Positions 10,067 through 19,589 of a DNA stretch of 64,000 nt are shown here, piece by piece. The position numbers and the translations under genes were made by a program. Numbering within the stretch: the first letter of the stretch is position 1; each line of letters starts with the position of its first letter. The stretch lies in NCBI GenBank assembly GCA_021307345.1, contig CP089930.1, forward strand, positions 2,666,001 through 2,730,000, read 5' to 3'. Source of the DNA: Escherichia coli. Lineage in GTDB: Bacteria; Pseudomonadota; Gammaproteobacteria; Enterobacterales; Enterobacteriaceae. Under the pieces are notes generated by a model that did not search any database, had not been told where the DNA came from, and saw only the letters and a list, made by a program, of their open reading frames with translations.

Positions 10067-10377
10067 ATAGTTACTGCGGTAGTACATTTATCCCGGAAAT
10101 AACCGGAGCGATTATCAGGGTTTAACAATATTAAATACCCGTAGCGCATCACTAGCGGGATTAAAACAACAATATGGACATCTTAACGATACTCTGCGCC
10201 TGCGTGTGCGGAACAGAAACCCTTACCCGATATACTTGTTATGCCAGAGGTAGCAATTGCGTTAGCAGCGTGCTGTTGCTGTAAAGTATAACCCCTATAT
10301 TTTACAGTTCGGTCCTCTTTTGCTTATTACAACCTTAAGTATATCAAGCATATAAAGATAATAAGAGACTGAACAAT
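10067..10377 (+). promoter_or_regulatory. glcB-glcA intergenic region with an inverted repeat
   Basis: No gene is visible in this gap of about 310 bp. It contains a perfect 7-bp inverted repeat, CTGTAAA at 10279-10285 and TTTACAG at 10301-10307 (15-bp spacer), about 70 bp before glcA. This could be an operator or leader hairpin. Together with the glcB hairpin it suggests glcA may have some promoter activity of its own; this is inference. Confidence 0.4.
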
Positions 10378-12060
10378 ATGGTTACCTGGACCCAAATGTA
10401 TATGCCGATGGGAGGACTGGGGCTATCCGCTCTGGTCGCCTTGATCCCGATAATATTCTTCTTCGTTGCACTCGCGGTATTACGTCTGAAAGGACATGTC
10501 GCCGGAGCGATAACCCTTATATTATCGATATTGATTGCGATATTCGCCTTTAAAATGCCGATCGATATGGCATTTGCTGCTGCGGGATATGGCTTTATTT
10601 ATGGCTTATGGCCGATTGCGTGGATTATTGTCGCAGCGGTATTCCTCTATAAATTAACCGTTGCCAGCGGGCAGTTTGATATTATCCGCAGCTCGGTTAT
10701 CTCCATCACCGACGATCAGCGTTTGCAGGTGTTACTGATTGGTTTCTCCTTTGGCGCACTGCTGGAAGGGGCGGCTGGCTTTGGCGCACCGGTGGCGATT
10801 ACCGGTGCGTTGCTGGTGGGGCTGGGTTTCAAACCGTTATACGCGGCGGGGCTGTGCCTGATCGCCAACACTGCGCCGGTGGCGTTTGGTGCGTTGGGCG
10901 TGCCGATTCTGGTTGCCGGTCAGGTAACGGGAATCGATCCGTTTGATATTGGTGCAATGGCGGGACGTCAGTTGCCGTTCCTGTCCGTTCTTGTGCCGTT
11001 CTGGCTGGTGGCGATGATGGACGGCTGGAAAGGGGTGAAAGAGACGTGGCCAGCGGCGCTGGTTGCGGGTGGTAGCTTTGCGGTTACTCAGTTCTTTACT
11101 TCTAACTATATTGGCCCGGAACTGCCGGATATTACTTCGGCGCTGGTGAGTATCGTCTCACTCTCTTTATTCCTTAAAGTATGGCGGCCGAAAAATACCG
11201 AAACGGCAATCAGCATGGGGCAATCCGCAGGTGCGATGGTGGTGAATAAACCGTCTTCTGGCGGTCCCGTGCCTTCAGAATATAGTCTGGGGCAAATCAT
11301 ACGCGCCTGGTCACCGTTTTTAATCTTAACGGTGCTGGTCACCATCTGGACGATGAAGCCATTTAAAGCGTTATTTGCTCCGGGCGGCGCGTTTTATTCG
11401 CTGGTGATTAATTTCCAGATCCCTCATTTGCATCAGCAGGTACTGAAAGCGGCGCCCATTGTCGCCCAGCCGACACCGATGGATGCGGTTTTTAAATTCG
11501 ACCCGCTGTCCGCTGGCGGCACCGCTATTTTTATTGCGGCGATTATCTCTATCTTCATTCTCGGCGTGGGGATCAAGAAAGGCATTGGCGTCTTTGCTGA
11601 AACGCTAATTAGCCTGAAGTGGCCGATATTGTCGATTGGCATGGTGCTGGCATTTGCCTTCGTGACCAACTATTCCGGCATGTCCACCACGCTGGCGCTG
11701 GTACTGGCGGGCACTGGCGTGATGTTCCCGTTCTTCTCACCGTTCCTTGGCTGGCTGGGGGTATTCCTTACCGGCTCGGACACATCCTCGAACGCCCTGT
11801 TTGGTTCACTGCAATCAACCACCGCGCAGCAAATCAACGTCTCTGACACCCTGCTGGTGGCAGCAAACACCAGCGGCGGCGTGACCGGCAAGATGATCTC
11901 CCCGCAATCTATCGCCGTGGCCTGCGCCGCGACAGGTATGGTGGGCAGAGAATCTGAACTGTTCCGCTACACTGTGAAACACAGTCTGATCTTTGCCAGC
12001 GTTATTGGCATTATCACGCTGTTGCAGGCGTATGTGTTTACCGGAATGTTAGTCTCGTAA
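10378..12060 (+). CDS. glcA: GlcA, glycolate/lactate permease (LctP family)
   Basis: A 560-residue inner-membrane proton symporter for glycolate that also takes L- and D-lactate. Roughly twelve or more hydrophobic segments run through the protein, with LctP signatures such as [16 protein letters not shown] (near residues 125-140) and [14 protein letters not shown] near residue 465. It is the last gene of the glc cluster and ends at a strong hairpin (12068-12098). Length matches K-12 GlcA. It is related to LldP, but position and sequence favour GlcA. Confidence 0.97.
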   Translation: MVTWTQMYMPMGGLGLSALVALIPIIFFFVALAVLRLKGHVAGAITLILSILIAIFAFKMPIDMAFAAAGYGFIYGLWPIAWIIVAAVFLYKLTVASGQFDIIRSSVISITDDQRLQVLLIGFSFGALLEGAAGFGAPVAITGALLVGLGFKPLYAAGLCLIANTAPVAFGALGVPILVAGQVTGIDPFDIGAMAGRQLPFLSVLVPFWLVAMMDGWKGVKETWPAALVAGGSFAVTQFFTSNYIGPELPDITSALVSIVSLSLFLKVWRPKNTETAISMGQSAGAMVVNKPSSGGPVPSEYSLGQIIRAWSPFLILTVLVTIWTMKPFKALFAPGGAFYSLVINFQIPHLHQQVLKAAPIVAQPTPMDAVFKFDPLSAGGTAIFIAAIISIFILGVGIKKGIGVFAETLISLKWPILSIGMVLAFAFVTNYSGMSTTLALVLAGTGVMFPFFSPFLGWLGVFLTGSDTSSNALFGSLQSTTAQQINVSDTLLVAANTSGGVTGKMISPQSIAVACAATGMVGRESELFRYTVKHSLIFASVIGIITLLQAYVFTGMLVS

Positions 12061-12067
12061 GTCAACA

Positions 12068-12098
12068 AAGCCGGATGATCGTCAATATCATCCGGCTT
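12068..12098 (+). terminator. terminator-like hairpin after glcA
   Basis: A perfect 12-bp inverted repeat, AAGCCGGATGAT / ATCATCCGGCTT, with a 7-nt loop lies 7 bp after the glcA stop. The CCGGAT core resembles half of a REP palindrome. Confidence 0.75.
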
Positions 12099-12555
12099 CA
12101 TTCTATTCTCGTTTCATTATTCTGGCTAAATAATTGCAAAATCATTTCATGGTTTATTATCCATGCATAAATAATATTTCATGTTTAGATAACTCGCTAA
12201 ATAATTAATGTGGTGAGAATATCTATTTTTTTTGTCACGCAAAACAAGTCTGTATTAATTGTGTTCGCTTGATGAGCAAACACCGTGCTATCTGTTGCTT
12301 TTGCAATCGCAATCGTTAAAACTATCAACAACTTGGCATAGTTACATTGTGAATAATTGTTACTTTTTTGTTTGTTGAATCTTTTTATAAATACCCCGTC
12401 TGACATCGAATAGGGGATATTCTTATAAATTTCACCTGTTTCGTTATCAATAATGCAGTTTTTTAAGAATGGAGGAAGTTATTAGAGAAGATAAAACATA
12501 AAACTATTCCCCCAGTTACTAATTTTTTAACTATATTTTGTCACTTGCGTTATTA
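12099..12555 (+). promoter_or_regulatory. AT-rich upstream region of sslE
   Basis: About 450 bp with no gene. It is far more AT-rich than the glc genes and must contain the promoter of the sslE-pppA-yghG-gsp transcription unit. The composition suits H-NS silencing, which is known for gsp genes in K-12; I could not pick one promoter with confidence. GGAGG at 12472-12476 is too distant from the start to serve as its ribosome site. Confidence 0.4.
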
Positions 12556-15500
12556 ATGAATAAGAAATTTAAATATAAAAAATCGCTTTTAGCGGCTATT
12601 TTAAGCGCAACCTTATTAACCGGTTGTGACGGCGGCGGTTCAGGTTCTTCCTCCGATACTCCGCCTGTAGATTCTGGAACTGGGTCTTTGCCGGAAGTGA
12701 AACCCGATCCAACGCCAACCCCGGAGCCGACGCCGGACCCGGAACCTACGCCGGATCCGACACCTGATCCAGAGCCAACGCCAGAACCGGAGCCAGAACC
12801 TGTTCCTACGAAAACCGGTTATCTGACCCTGGGCGGAAGCCAGCGGGTAATCGGTGCTACCTGTAATGGTGAATCCAGCGACGGCTTTACTTTTACACCT
12901 GGCGAGAACGTTACTTGCGTGGCGGGTAACACGACAATTGCCACCTTCAACACTCAGTCAGAAGCTGCGCGTAGCCTGCGTGCGGTTGAAAAAGTGTCGT
13001 TTAGCCTTGAGGACGCGCAAGAACTGGCGGAGTCCGACGATAAGAAAAGCAATGCGCTCTCGCTGGTAACCTCCATGAACAGTTGTCCGGCAGATACAGA
13101 ACAGGTTTGCCTGACGTTCTCCTCGGTGATGGAGAGTAAACGCTTCGATTCGCTGTATAAGCAAATCGATCTGGCACCGGAAGCGTTCAAAAAGCTGGTC
13201 AATGAAGAGGTGGAAAACAATGCCGCGACCGATAAGGCGCCATCCACTCATACTTCACCGGTAGTGCCCGTCACGACGCCGGGAACAAAACCGGATCTGA
13301 ACGCTTCCTTCGTGTCGGCTAACGCGGAACAGTTTTATCAGTATCAACCTACGGAAATCATTCTTTCTGAAGGTCGCCTGGTCGACAGCATGGGCAATGG
13401 TGTGGTTGGCGTAAATTACTACACCAGCTCAGGCCGTGGCGTAACTGGCGAAAACGGCAAATTCAACTTCAGCTGGGGTGAAACCATCTCCTTTGGCATC
13501 GACACCTTTGAACTGGGCTCAGTACGCGGCAATAAGTCGACTATTGCACTGACGGAACTGGGCGATGAAGTTCGCGGGGCAAATATCGATCAACTTATTC
13601 ATCGTTACTCCCAGGCCGGAAAAAATGATGAGCGTGAAGTGCCGGATGTAGTGCGCCAGGTCTTTGCCGAGTATCCCAACGTGATCAACGAGATTATCAA
13701 TCTCTCGTTATCCAATGGCGAGACGTTGAGCGAAGGCGATCAAACCTTTGAGCGGAAGAACGAATTTCTTGAGCAACTTAAATCCGGGCAGGCTAAAGAG
13801 ATTGATACGGCGATTTGTGACTCCCTTGGGAGCTGCAACTCTCAACGTTGGTTCTCGTTGACTGCACGCAATGTTAACGAAGGTCAGATTCAGGGCGTTA
13901 TCAACAAGCTGTGGGGTGTGGATAAAGATTACAAATCAGTGACGAAATTCCACGTTTTCCATGACTCTACCAACTTCTATGGTAGCACCGGTAATGCGCG
14001 CGGTCAGGCGGTGGTGAATATCTCCAACGCGGCATTCCCGATTCTGATGGCGCGTAATGATAAAAACTACTGGCTGGCGTTTGGCGAAAAACGCGCCTGG
14101 GATAAAAACGAGCTGGCGTACATTACGGAAGCGCCTTCCATTGTGGTGCCAGAAAACGTCACGCGCGATACCGCCACCTTCAATCTGCCATTTATTTCGC
14201 TGGGGCAAGTTGGTGAGGGCAAACTGATGGTTATCGGTAACCCGCACTACAACAGCATCCTGCGTTGCCCGAACGGTTACAGCTGGAACGGGGGGGTTAA
14301 TAGCGACGGACAGTGTACGCTCGACAGCGATCCGGACGACATGAAGAACTTCATGGAGAACGTGTTGCGCTATCTGTCAAATGAACGCTGGCTGCCGGAC
14401 GCGAAAACCAGCATGACCGTGGGCACTAACCTGGATACGGTTTATTTCAAAAAAGCGGGTCAGGTATTAGGAAATAGTGCACCGTTTACTTTCCATAAGG
14501 ATTTCGCAGGTATCACGGTTAAACCGTTGACCAGTTATGGCAATCTGAATCCAGATGAAGTTCCTTTGCTGATCCTCAACGGCTTTGAGTATGTGACTCA
14601 GTGGTCTGGCGATCCCTATGCAATCCCACTGCGTGCAGATACCAGCAAACCGAAGCTGACTCAGCAGGATGTGACGGATCTGATCGCCTATCTGAACAAA
14701 GGCGGATCGGTGCTGATCATGGAAAACGTGATGAGCAATCTTAAGGAAGAGAGTGCGTCCGGCTTTGTGCGTCTGCTTGATGCCGCAGGCCTGTCAATGG
14801 CACTGAACAAGTCGGTGGTGAATAACGATCCTCAAGGGTATCCGGATCGCGTTCGTCAGCAGCGTGAAAAAGGCATCTGGGTATATGAACGTTATCCGTT
14901 TGTCGACGGTAAACCGCCGTATACCATTGATGAAACAACGAAAGAAGTTATCTGGAAATACCAGCAAGAAAACAAGCCTGATGACAAGCCGAAACTGGAA
15001 GTAGCCAGCTGGCTGGAAGATGTTGATGGCAAACAGGTCAAGCGCTATGCCTTTATTGATGAGGCGGAGCATGAAACAAACGAGTCCCTGGAGGCGGCAA
15101 AGGCAAAAATCCTTAAGGCATTTCCTGGATTAGAGGTGTGTAAGGATCCTGACTACCACTACGAGGTCAACTGCCTGGAACATCGTCCTGGCACGAACGT
15201 TCCGGTAACCGGGGGCATGTTTGTTCCGCGCTATACGCAACTGAATCTCAGCGCCGACACCGCGAAAGCGATGGTGCAGGCGGCGGATTTAGGCACCAAC
15301 ATTCAGCGCCTGTATCAGCACGAGCTTTATTTCCGTACCAATGGTCGCAAAGGTGAGCGTCTGAGCAGCGTCGATCTGGAACGTCTGTACCAGAACATGT
15401 CGGTCTGGCTGTGGAATGAAATTGAATACAGCTATGACAGCAGCAAGGAGGACGAGCTGGGCTTTAAAACGTTCACCGAGTTCCTGAACTGCTACGCCAA

Positions 15501-17106
15501 CAATGCTTACACCAAAGGCACGCAGTGCTCCGCAGAGCTGAAACAATCGCTTGTCGATAACAACATGATCTACGGTGACGGTAGCAGCAAAGCAGGCATG
15601 ATGAACCCGAGCTATCCGCTCAACTATATGGAAAAACCGCTGACTCGCCTGATGCTGGGGCGTTCCTGGTGGGATCTGAACATCAAAGTTGATGTCGAGA
15701 AGTATCCGGGAGCAGTATCGGCTGAAGGTGAGAATGTTACTGAAACCATCAGCCTGTACTCGAATCCGACCAAATGGTTTGCGGGTAACATGCAGTCTAC
15801 TGGTCTGTGGGCTCCGGCTCAGAAAGAGGTCACCATTAAGTCCAATGCGAACGTTCCTGTGACTGTCACCGTGGCGCTGGCCGACGACCTGACCGGACGT
15901 GAGAAGCATGAAGTTGCTCTGAACCGTCCGCCAAGAGTGACTAAAACGTATACTCTGAATGCTAATGGTACGGTGAAGTTTACGGTTCCTTACGGTGGTC
16001 TGATTTATATCAAGGGCGATAGCAAGGAGAATAATAAATCTGCCAGCTTCACCTTTACCGGTGTGGTAAAAGCGCCGTTCTATAAAGACGGTAAATGGAT
16101 AAACGATCTGAAATCCCCTGCGCCGTTGGGCGAGCTGGAGTCAGACTCTTTCGTCTACACCGCACCGAAGAACAACCTGAACGCCAGCAATTACAATGGA
16201 GGTCTGAAACAATTCGCTAAAGATCTGGATACCTTTGCCAGCTCGATGAATGACTTCTACGGTCGTAATGATGAAGACGGTAAGCACCGGATGTTTACCT
16301 ATAAAAACTTGACGGGCCACAAACATCGTTTCGCCAACGATGTGCAGATCTCCATTGGTGATGCGCACTCTGGTTATCCGGTGATGAACAGCAGCTTCTC
16401 GACGAACAGCACCACGCTGCCGACGACGCCGCTGAACGACTGGCTGATCTGGCACGAAGTAGGGCACAACGCTGCAGAAACACCGCTGACTGTACCGGGC
16501 GCAACTGAAGTAGCGAACAACGTGCTGGCGCTGTACATGCAGGATCGCTATCTCGGCAAGATGAACCGTGTCGCTGACGATATTACCGTTGCGCCGGAAT
16601 ATCTGAACGAGAGCAATGGTCAGGCATGGGCGCGCGGCGGTGCGGGTGACCGTCTGCTGATGTACGCACAGTTGAAGGAGTGGGCAGAGAAAAACTTTGA
16701 TATCACGAAGTGGTATCCAGAGGGGCAACTGCCAGCGTTCTACAGCAATCGTGAAGGGATGAAAGGCTGGAACCTGTTCCAGTTGATGCACCGTAAAGCA
16801 CGCGGCGATGATGTTGGCGACAACACCTTCGGCGGCAAGAATTATTGTGCTGAATCCAACGGTAACGCTGCCGACACGCTGATGCTGTGCGCCTCCTGGG
16901 TAGCCCAGACGGATCTTTCGGAGTTCTTTAAGAAATGGAATCCGGGCGCGAATGCTTACCAGTTGCCGGGGGTGAGCGAGATGAACTTCGAGGGCGGTGT
17001 GAGCCAGTCGGCTTACAAGACGCTCGCGGCGCTTGGTCTGCCGAAACCGGAAAAAGGGCCGGAAACCATTAATACGGTTACCGAGCATAAGATGTCTGCC
17101 GAGTAA
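12556..17106 (+). CDS. yghJ: SslE (YghJ), secreted M60-type metalloprotease lipoprotein
   Basis: A 1516-residue surface or secreted mucin-degrading zinc metalloprotease, the main known substrate of T2SS-beta. The start is the ATG at 12556 (MNKKFKYKKS). A lipoprotein signal ends at LTG-C24, and the +2 residue is Asp, which keeps lipoproteins off the Lol route, as in pullulanase. A Pro/Thr/Glu/Asp-rich linker spans about residues 50-84. The M60/enhancin zinc motif is HEVGH at 1300-1304 with the downstream Glu at 1318, fitting HExxHx(8,28)E. It is an immunogenic protein studied as a vaccine candidate. REP sequences follow before pppA. The upstream in-frame TTG at 12538 was rejected as it spoils the signal peptide. 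Confidence 0.97.
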   Translation: MNKKFKYKKSLLAAILSATLLTGCDGGGSGSSSDTPPVDSGTGSLPEVKPDPTPTPEPTPDPEPTPDPTPDPEPTPEPEPEPVPTKTGYLTLGGSQRVIGATCNGESSDGFTFTPGENVTCVAGNTTIATFNTQSEAARSLRAVEKVSFSLEDAQELAESDDKKSNALSLVTSMNSCPADTEQVCLTFSSVMESKRFDSLYKQIDLAPEAFKKLVNEEVENNAATDKAPSTHTSPVVPVTTPGTKPDLNASFVSANAEQFYQYQPTEIILSEGRLVDSMGNGVVGVNYYTSSGRGVTGENGKFNFSWGETISFGIDTFELGSVRGNKSTIALTELGDEVRGANIDQLIHRYSQAGKNDEREVPDVVRQVFAEYPNVINEIINLSLSNGETLSEGDQTFERKNEFLEQLKSGQAKEIDTAICDSLGSCNSQRWFSLTARNVNEGQIQGVINKLWGVDKDYKSVTKFHVFHDSTNFYGSTGNARGQAVVNISNAAFPILMARNDKNYWLAFGEKRAWDKNELAYITEAPSIVVPENVTRDTATFNLPFISLGQVGEGKLMVIGNPHYNSILRCPNGYSWNGGVNSDGQCTLDSDPDDMKNFMENVLRYLSNERWLPDAKTSMTVGTNLDTVYFKKAGQVLGNSAPFTFHKDFAGITVKPLTSYGNLNPDEVPLLILNGFEYVTQWSGDPYAIPLRADTSKPKLTQQDVTDLIAYLNKGGSVLIMENVMSNLKEESASGFVRLLDAAGLSMALNKSVVNNDPQGYPDRVRQQREKGIWVYERYPFVDGKPPYTIDETTKEVIWKYQQENKPDDKPKLEVASWLEDVDGKQVKRYAFIDEAEHETNESLEAAKAKILKAFPGLEVCKDPDYHYEVNCLEHRPGTNVPVTGGMFVPRYTQLNLSADTAKAMVQAADLGTNIQRLYQHELYFRTNGRKGERLSSVDLERLYQNMSVWLWNEIEYSYDSSKEDELGFKTFTEFLNCYANNAYTKGTQCSAELKQSLVDNNMIYGDGSSKAGMMNPSYPLNYMEKPLTRLMLGRSWWDLNIKVDVEKYPGAVSAEGENVTETISLYSNPTKWFAGNMQSTGLWAPAQKEVTIKSNANVPVTVTVALADDLTGREKHEVALNRPPRVTKTYTLNANGTVKFTVPYGGLIYIKGDSKENNKSASFTFTGVVKAPFYKDGKWINDLKSPAPLGELESDSFVYTAPKNNLNASNYNGGLKQFAKDLDTFASSMNDFYGRNDEDGKHRMFTYKNLTGHKHRFANDVQISIGDAHSGYPVMNSSFSTNSTTLPTTPLNDWLIWHEVGHNAAETPLTVPGATEVANNVLALYMQDRYLGKMNRVADDITVAPEYLNESNGQAWARGGAGDRLLMYAQLKEWAEKNFDITKWYPEGQLPAFYSNREGMKGWNLFQLMHRKARGDDVGDNTFGGKNYCAESNGNAADTLMLCASWVAQTDLSEFFKKWNPGANAYQLPGVSEMNFEGGVSQSAYKTLAALGLPKPEKGPETINTVTEHKMSAE
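12705..12810 (+). repeat. Pro-Thr/Glu-Pro codon repeat in sslE
   Basis: A degenerate tandem of short units coding P-[DE]-P-T (such as CCGGAGCCGACGCC and variants) encodes the linker between lipid anchor and globular part. Imperfect units of this kind vary in number between strains, so the linker length is probably polymorphic. Confidence 0.7.
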
Positions 17107-17112
17107 GCCTGT

Positions 17113-17187
17113 ATGCCGGATAAGGCGTTCACGCCGCATCCGGCATGAAATAAGGCGCACCGGGTTAACACATGTGCCCGATGCGCC
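17113..17187. repeat. REP/BIME-type palindromes after sslE
   Basis: ATGCCGGAT (17113-17121) and ATCCGGCAT (17138-17146) flank the REP core AAGGCG...CGCC. A second palindromic block (GGCGCACCGGG...CCCGATGCGCC, about 17153-17187) follows. Such elements stabilise upstream mRNA or bind gyrase/IHF, and here could uncouple sslE from pppA expression. Confidence 0.85.
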
Positions 17188-17240
17188 AACTTATCGGAGC
17201 TACAGGGAAAGCCGTGATTAATTGCGTTGGCAGACTCCTG

Positions 17241-17277
17241 TAAGCCGGATAAGGCGTTTTACGCCGCATCCGGCAAA
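17241..17277. repeat. REP element just upstream of pppA
   Basis: TAAGCCGGAT ... ATCCGGC is a canonical REP palindrome (arms at 17244-17250 and 17268-17274). It ends 23 bp before the pppA start. Its presence inside the longest open frame argues against any start upstream of 17300. Confidence 0.9.
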
Positions 17278-17299
17278 TTACAACAAACAACCTTTAACC

Positions 17300-18109
17300 A
17301 TGCATTTTGATGTTTTTCAGCAATATCCAGCGGTGATGCCCATCCTGGCAACCGTTGGAGGATTAATCATCGGCAGTTTTTTGAATGTGGTGATTTGGCG
17401 TTACCCCATCATGCTGCGCCAACAAATGGCGGAGTTTCAGGGGGAAACTCCGAGTGCGCAGTCAAAAATAAGCCTGGCGCTGCCACGTTCGCACTGTCCG
17501 CATTGCCAGCAGACCATCCGCGTTCGTGACAATATTCCGCTATTCTCCTGGCTGATGCTCAAAGGGCGCTGCCGCGACTGTCAGGCGAAAATCAGCAAGC
17601 GTTATCCGCTGGTGGAGTTATTGACGGCACTCGCTTTTTTGCTGGCGAGTCTGGTCTGGCCGGAAAGTGGATGGGCGCTGGCGGTGATGATATTATCCGC
17701 CTGGCTGATTGCCGCGAGTGTCATCGACCTCGATCACCAATGGCTGCCCGATGTTTTTACTCAGGGCGTATTGTGGACAGGACTTATTGCGGCATGGGCG
17801 CAGCAGAGTCCGTTAACGCTACAAGACGCAGTCACCGGCGTCCTGGTGGGGTTTATCACTTTTTACTCGCTGCGCTGGATAGCCGGAATAGTTCTGCGTA
17901 AAGAAGCATTAGGCATGGGCGATGTATTACTCTTCGCCGCTTTAGGTGGCTGGGTGGGGGCGTTGTCGCTGCCCAATGTTGCTTTAATCGCCTCATGCTG
18001 CGGCCTGATATATGCCGTTATTACAAAAAAAGGATCAACCACACTGCCTTTCGGACCGTGTTTAAGTCTGGGCGGTATAGCAACACTTTATCTACAGGCA
18101 TTGCTTTAA
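17300..18109 (+). CDS. pppA: PppA, prepilin peptidase (GspO family)
   Basis: A 269-residue inner-membrane aspartyl protease/N-methyltransferase that cleaves and methylates the pseudopilins GspG, H, I, J and K. The methylase domain has the two zinc-type pairs C66-x-x-C69 and C91-x-x-C94. The peptidase domain has the conserved Asp motif [10 protein letters not shown] (142-151) and GMGD with Asp208. About eight hydrophobic segments are visible. The frame is open from 17222, but that stretch is REP DNA; the ATG at 17300 gives the known length. Confidence 0.97.
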   Translation: MHFDVFQQYPAVMPILATVGGLIIGSFLNVVIWRYPIMLRQQMAEFQGETPSAQSKISLALPRSHCPHCQQTIRVRDNIPLFSWLMLKGRCRDCQAKISKRYPLVELLTALAFLLASLVWPESGWALAVMILSAWLIAASVIDLDHQWLPDVFTQGVLWTGLIAAWAQQSPLTLQDAVTGVLVGFITFYSLRWIAGIVLRKEALGMGDVLLFAALGGWVGALSLPNVALIASCCGLIYAVITKKGSTTLPFGPCLSLGGIATLYLQALL

Positions 18110-18174
18110 TGATAACCGCGTCATTGTCGAAGTAACATTTTTACTCTTATTAATAACCTTAGAGATTATTAACC

Positions 18175-18585
18175 ATGTCGATAAAAAAGATGCCAGGGAG
18201 GGTATTAATATCGCTATTGTTGAGCGTTACAGGATTATTAAGTGGCTGCGCCAGCCATAATGAAAACGCCAGTTTACTGGCGAAAAAACAGGCGCAAAAT
18301 ATCAGTCAAAACCTGCCAATTAAATCTGCGGGATATACCTTAGTGCTGGCGCAAAGTAGCGGTGCGACGGTAAAAATGACCATTATCAGCGAAGCGGGTA
18401 CACAAACCACGCAGACGCCTGACGCCTTTTTAACCAGCTATCAACGACAAATGTGCGCTGACCCGACGGTGAAATTAATGATCACTGAGGGAATTAATTA
18501 CAGCATAACGATTAATGATACACGTACAGGTAACCAGTATCAGCGGAAACTGGATCGTACCACCTGTGGAATAGTCAAAGCATAA
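18175..18585 (+). CDS. yghG: YghG (GspS-beta/AspS), T2SS pilotin lipoprotein
   Basis: A 136-residue outer-membrane lipoprotein with signal peptide and lipobox LLSGC at residues 21-25, followed by ASHNENA. It guides the GspD secretin to the outer membrane and corresponds to the AspS/GspS-beta pilotin of Vibrio-type T2SS rather than OutS/PulS. Two cysteines in the mature part (MCADPTV and TTCGIVKA) could form a disulfide. It lies between pppA and gspC. Confidence 0.95.
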   Translation: MSIKKMPGRVLISLLLSVTGLLSGCASHNENASLLAKKQAQNISQNLPIKSAGYTLVLAQSSGATVKMTIISEAGTQTTQTPDAFLTSYQRQMCADPTVKLMITEGINYSITINDTRTGNQYQRKLDRTTCGIVKA

Positions 18586-18600
18586 CGTCGGGTATATAAA

Positions 18601-19560
18601 TTGGCGCGGGTTGTTTTTCGTGACGCACGAATTTATCTCATTCAGTGGCTGACTAAAATTCGTCACACTCTTAGCCAGAGACAATCTCTTAATACAGACA
18701 AAGAGCATCTGCGAAAAATTGTACGCGCGATGTTCTGGCTGATGCTGCTTATTATTTCTGCAAAAATGGCGTATTCACTCTGGCGCTATATCTCCTTTTC
18801 TGCGGAATATACATCGCCTTCTCCATCGGCGAATAAACCGGCACGTGCGGATGCAAAAACGTTTGAGCAAAAAGACGTGCAATTAATCAACCAGCAAAAC
18901 TGGTTTGGCAAATATCAGCCCGTCGCCGCGCCGGTAAAACAACCCGAACCTGCGCCTGTGGCAGAAACGCGTCTTAACGTGGTGCTGCGCGGGATCGCCT
19001 TTGGTGCCAGACCCGGCGCGGTTATTGAAGAAGGCGGCAAACAGCAGGTCTATTTACAGGGTGAACGGCTTGGCTCTCACAACGCGGTGATTGAGGAAAT
19101 CAATCGCGACCATGTGATGCTGCGCTATCAGGGAAAAATGGAGCGCCTGAGTCTGGCAGAAGAGGAGCGTTCCACCGTAGCCGTGACCAACAAAAAAGCC
19201 GTCAGTGACGAAGCAAAGCAAGCTGTTGCTGAGCCTGCTGCTAGTGCGCCAGTTGAGATCCCGGCTGCCGTGCGTCAGGCGCTGGCGAAAGATCCGCAGA
19301 AAATTTTTAACTATATCCAGCTTACGCCCGTGCGTAAGGAGGGGATTGTCGGTTATGCAGTGAAACCGGGGGCAGATCGTTCTCTGTTCGATGCCAGCGG
19401 TTTCAAGGACGGCGATATCGCCATTGCGCTAAATCAGCAGGATTTTACTGATCCGCGAGCAATGATTGCTCTGATGCGGCAGTTACCTTCAATGGATTCC
19501 ATTCAACTTACGGTTTTACGCAAGGGTGCGCGCTACGATATTTCCATCGCGCTGCGCTAA
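18601..19560 (+). CDS. gspC: GspC, T2SS inner-membrane coupling protein
   Basis: A 319-residue bitopic protein linking the inner-membrane platform to the secretin. It has a short cytoplasmic N-terminus, one transmembrane segment at about residues 43-61, a Pro-rich linker, the homology region (LNVVLRGIAFG onwards, about 121-190) and a C-terminal PDZ domain (about 250-317). The start is the TTG at 18601: the nearest upstream in-frame stop is TAA at 18583 and no ATG or GTG lies between, and the next Met is inside the membrane segment. In K-12 the corresponding gene is truncated. Confidence 0.92.
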   Translation: MARVVFRDARIYLIQWLTKIRHTLSQRQSLNTDKEHLRKIVRAMFWLMLLIISAKMAYSLWRYISFSAEYTSPSPSANKPARADAKTFEQKDVQLINQQNWFGKYQPVAAPVKQPEPAPVAETRLNVVLRGIAFGARPGAVIEEGGKQQVYLQGERLGSHNAVIEEINRDHVMLRYQGKMERLSLAEEERSTVAVTNKKAVSDEAKQAVAEPAASAPVEIPAAVRQALAKDPQKIFNYIQLTPVRKEGIVGYAVKPGADRSLFDASGFKDGDIAIALNQQDFTDPRAMIALMRQLPSMDSIQLTVLRKGARYDISIALR

Positions 19561-19589
19561 CCGCATTTAATCCAGGAGAATCATTCATC

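Noticed and set aside
12705-12810. Short tandem units considered as a CRISPR-like or minisatellite array
   Set aside because: Units are codon-scale, imperfect and in frame with the Pro-rich SslE linker; no spacers.
16141-17160. 339-codon minus-strand frame opposite the sslE 3' end
   Set aside because: It lies wholly antisense to a well-recognised gene, has no protein family features and reflects the codon bias of sslE.
17222-17299. N-terminal extension of PppA
   Set aside because: It is REP element DNA and absent from the known protein.
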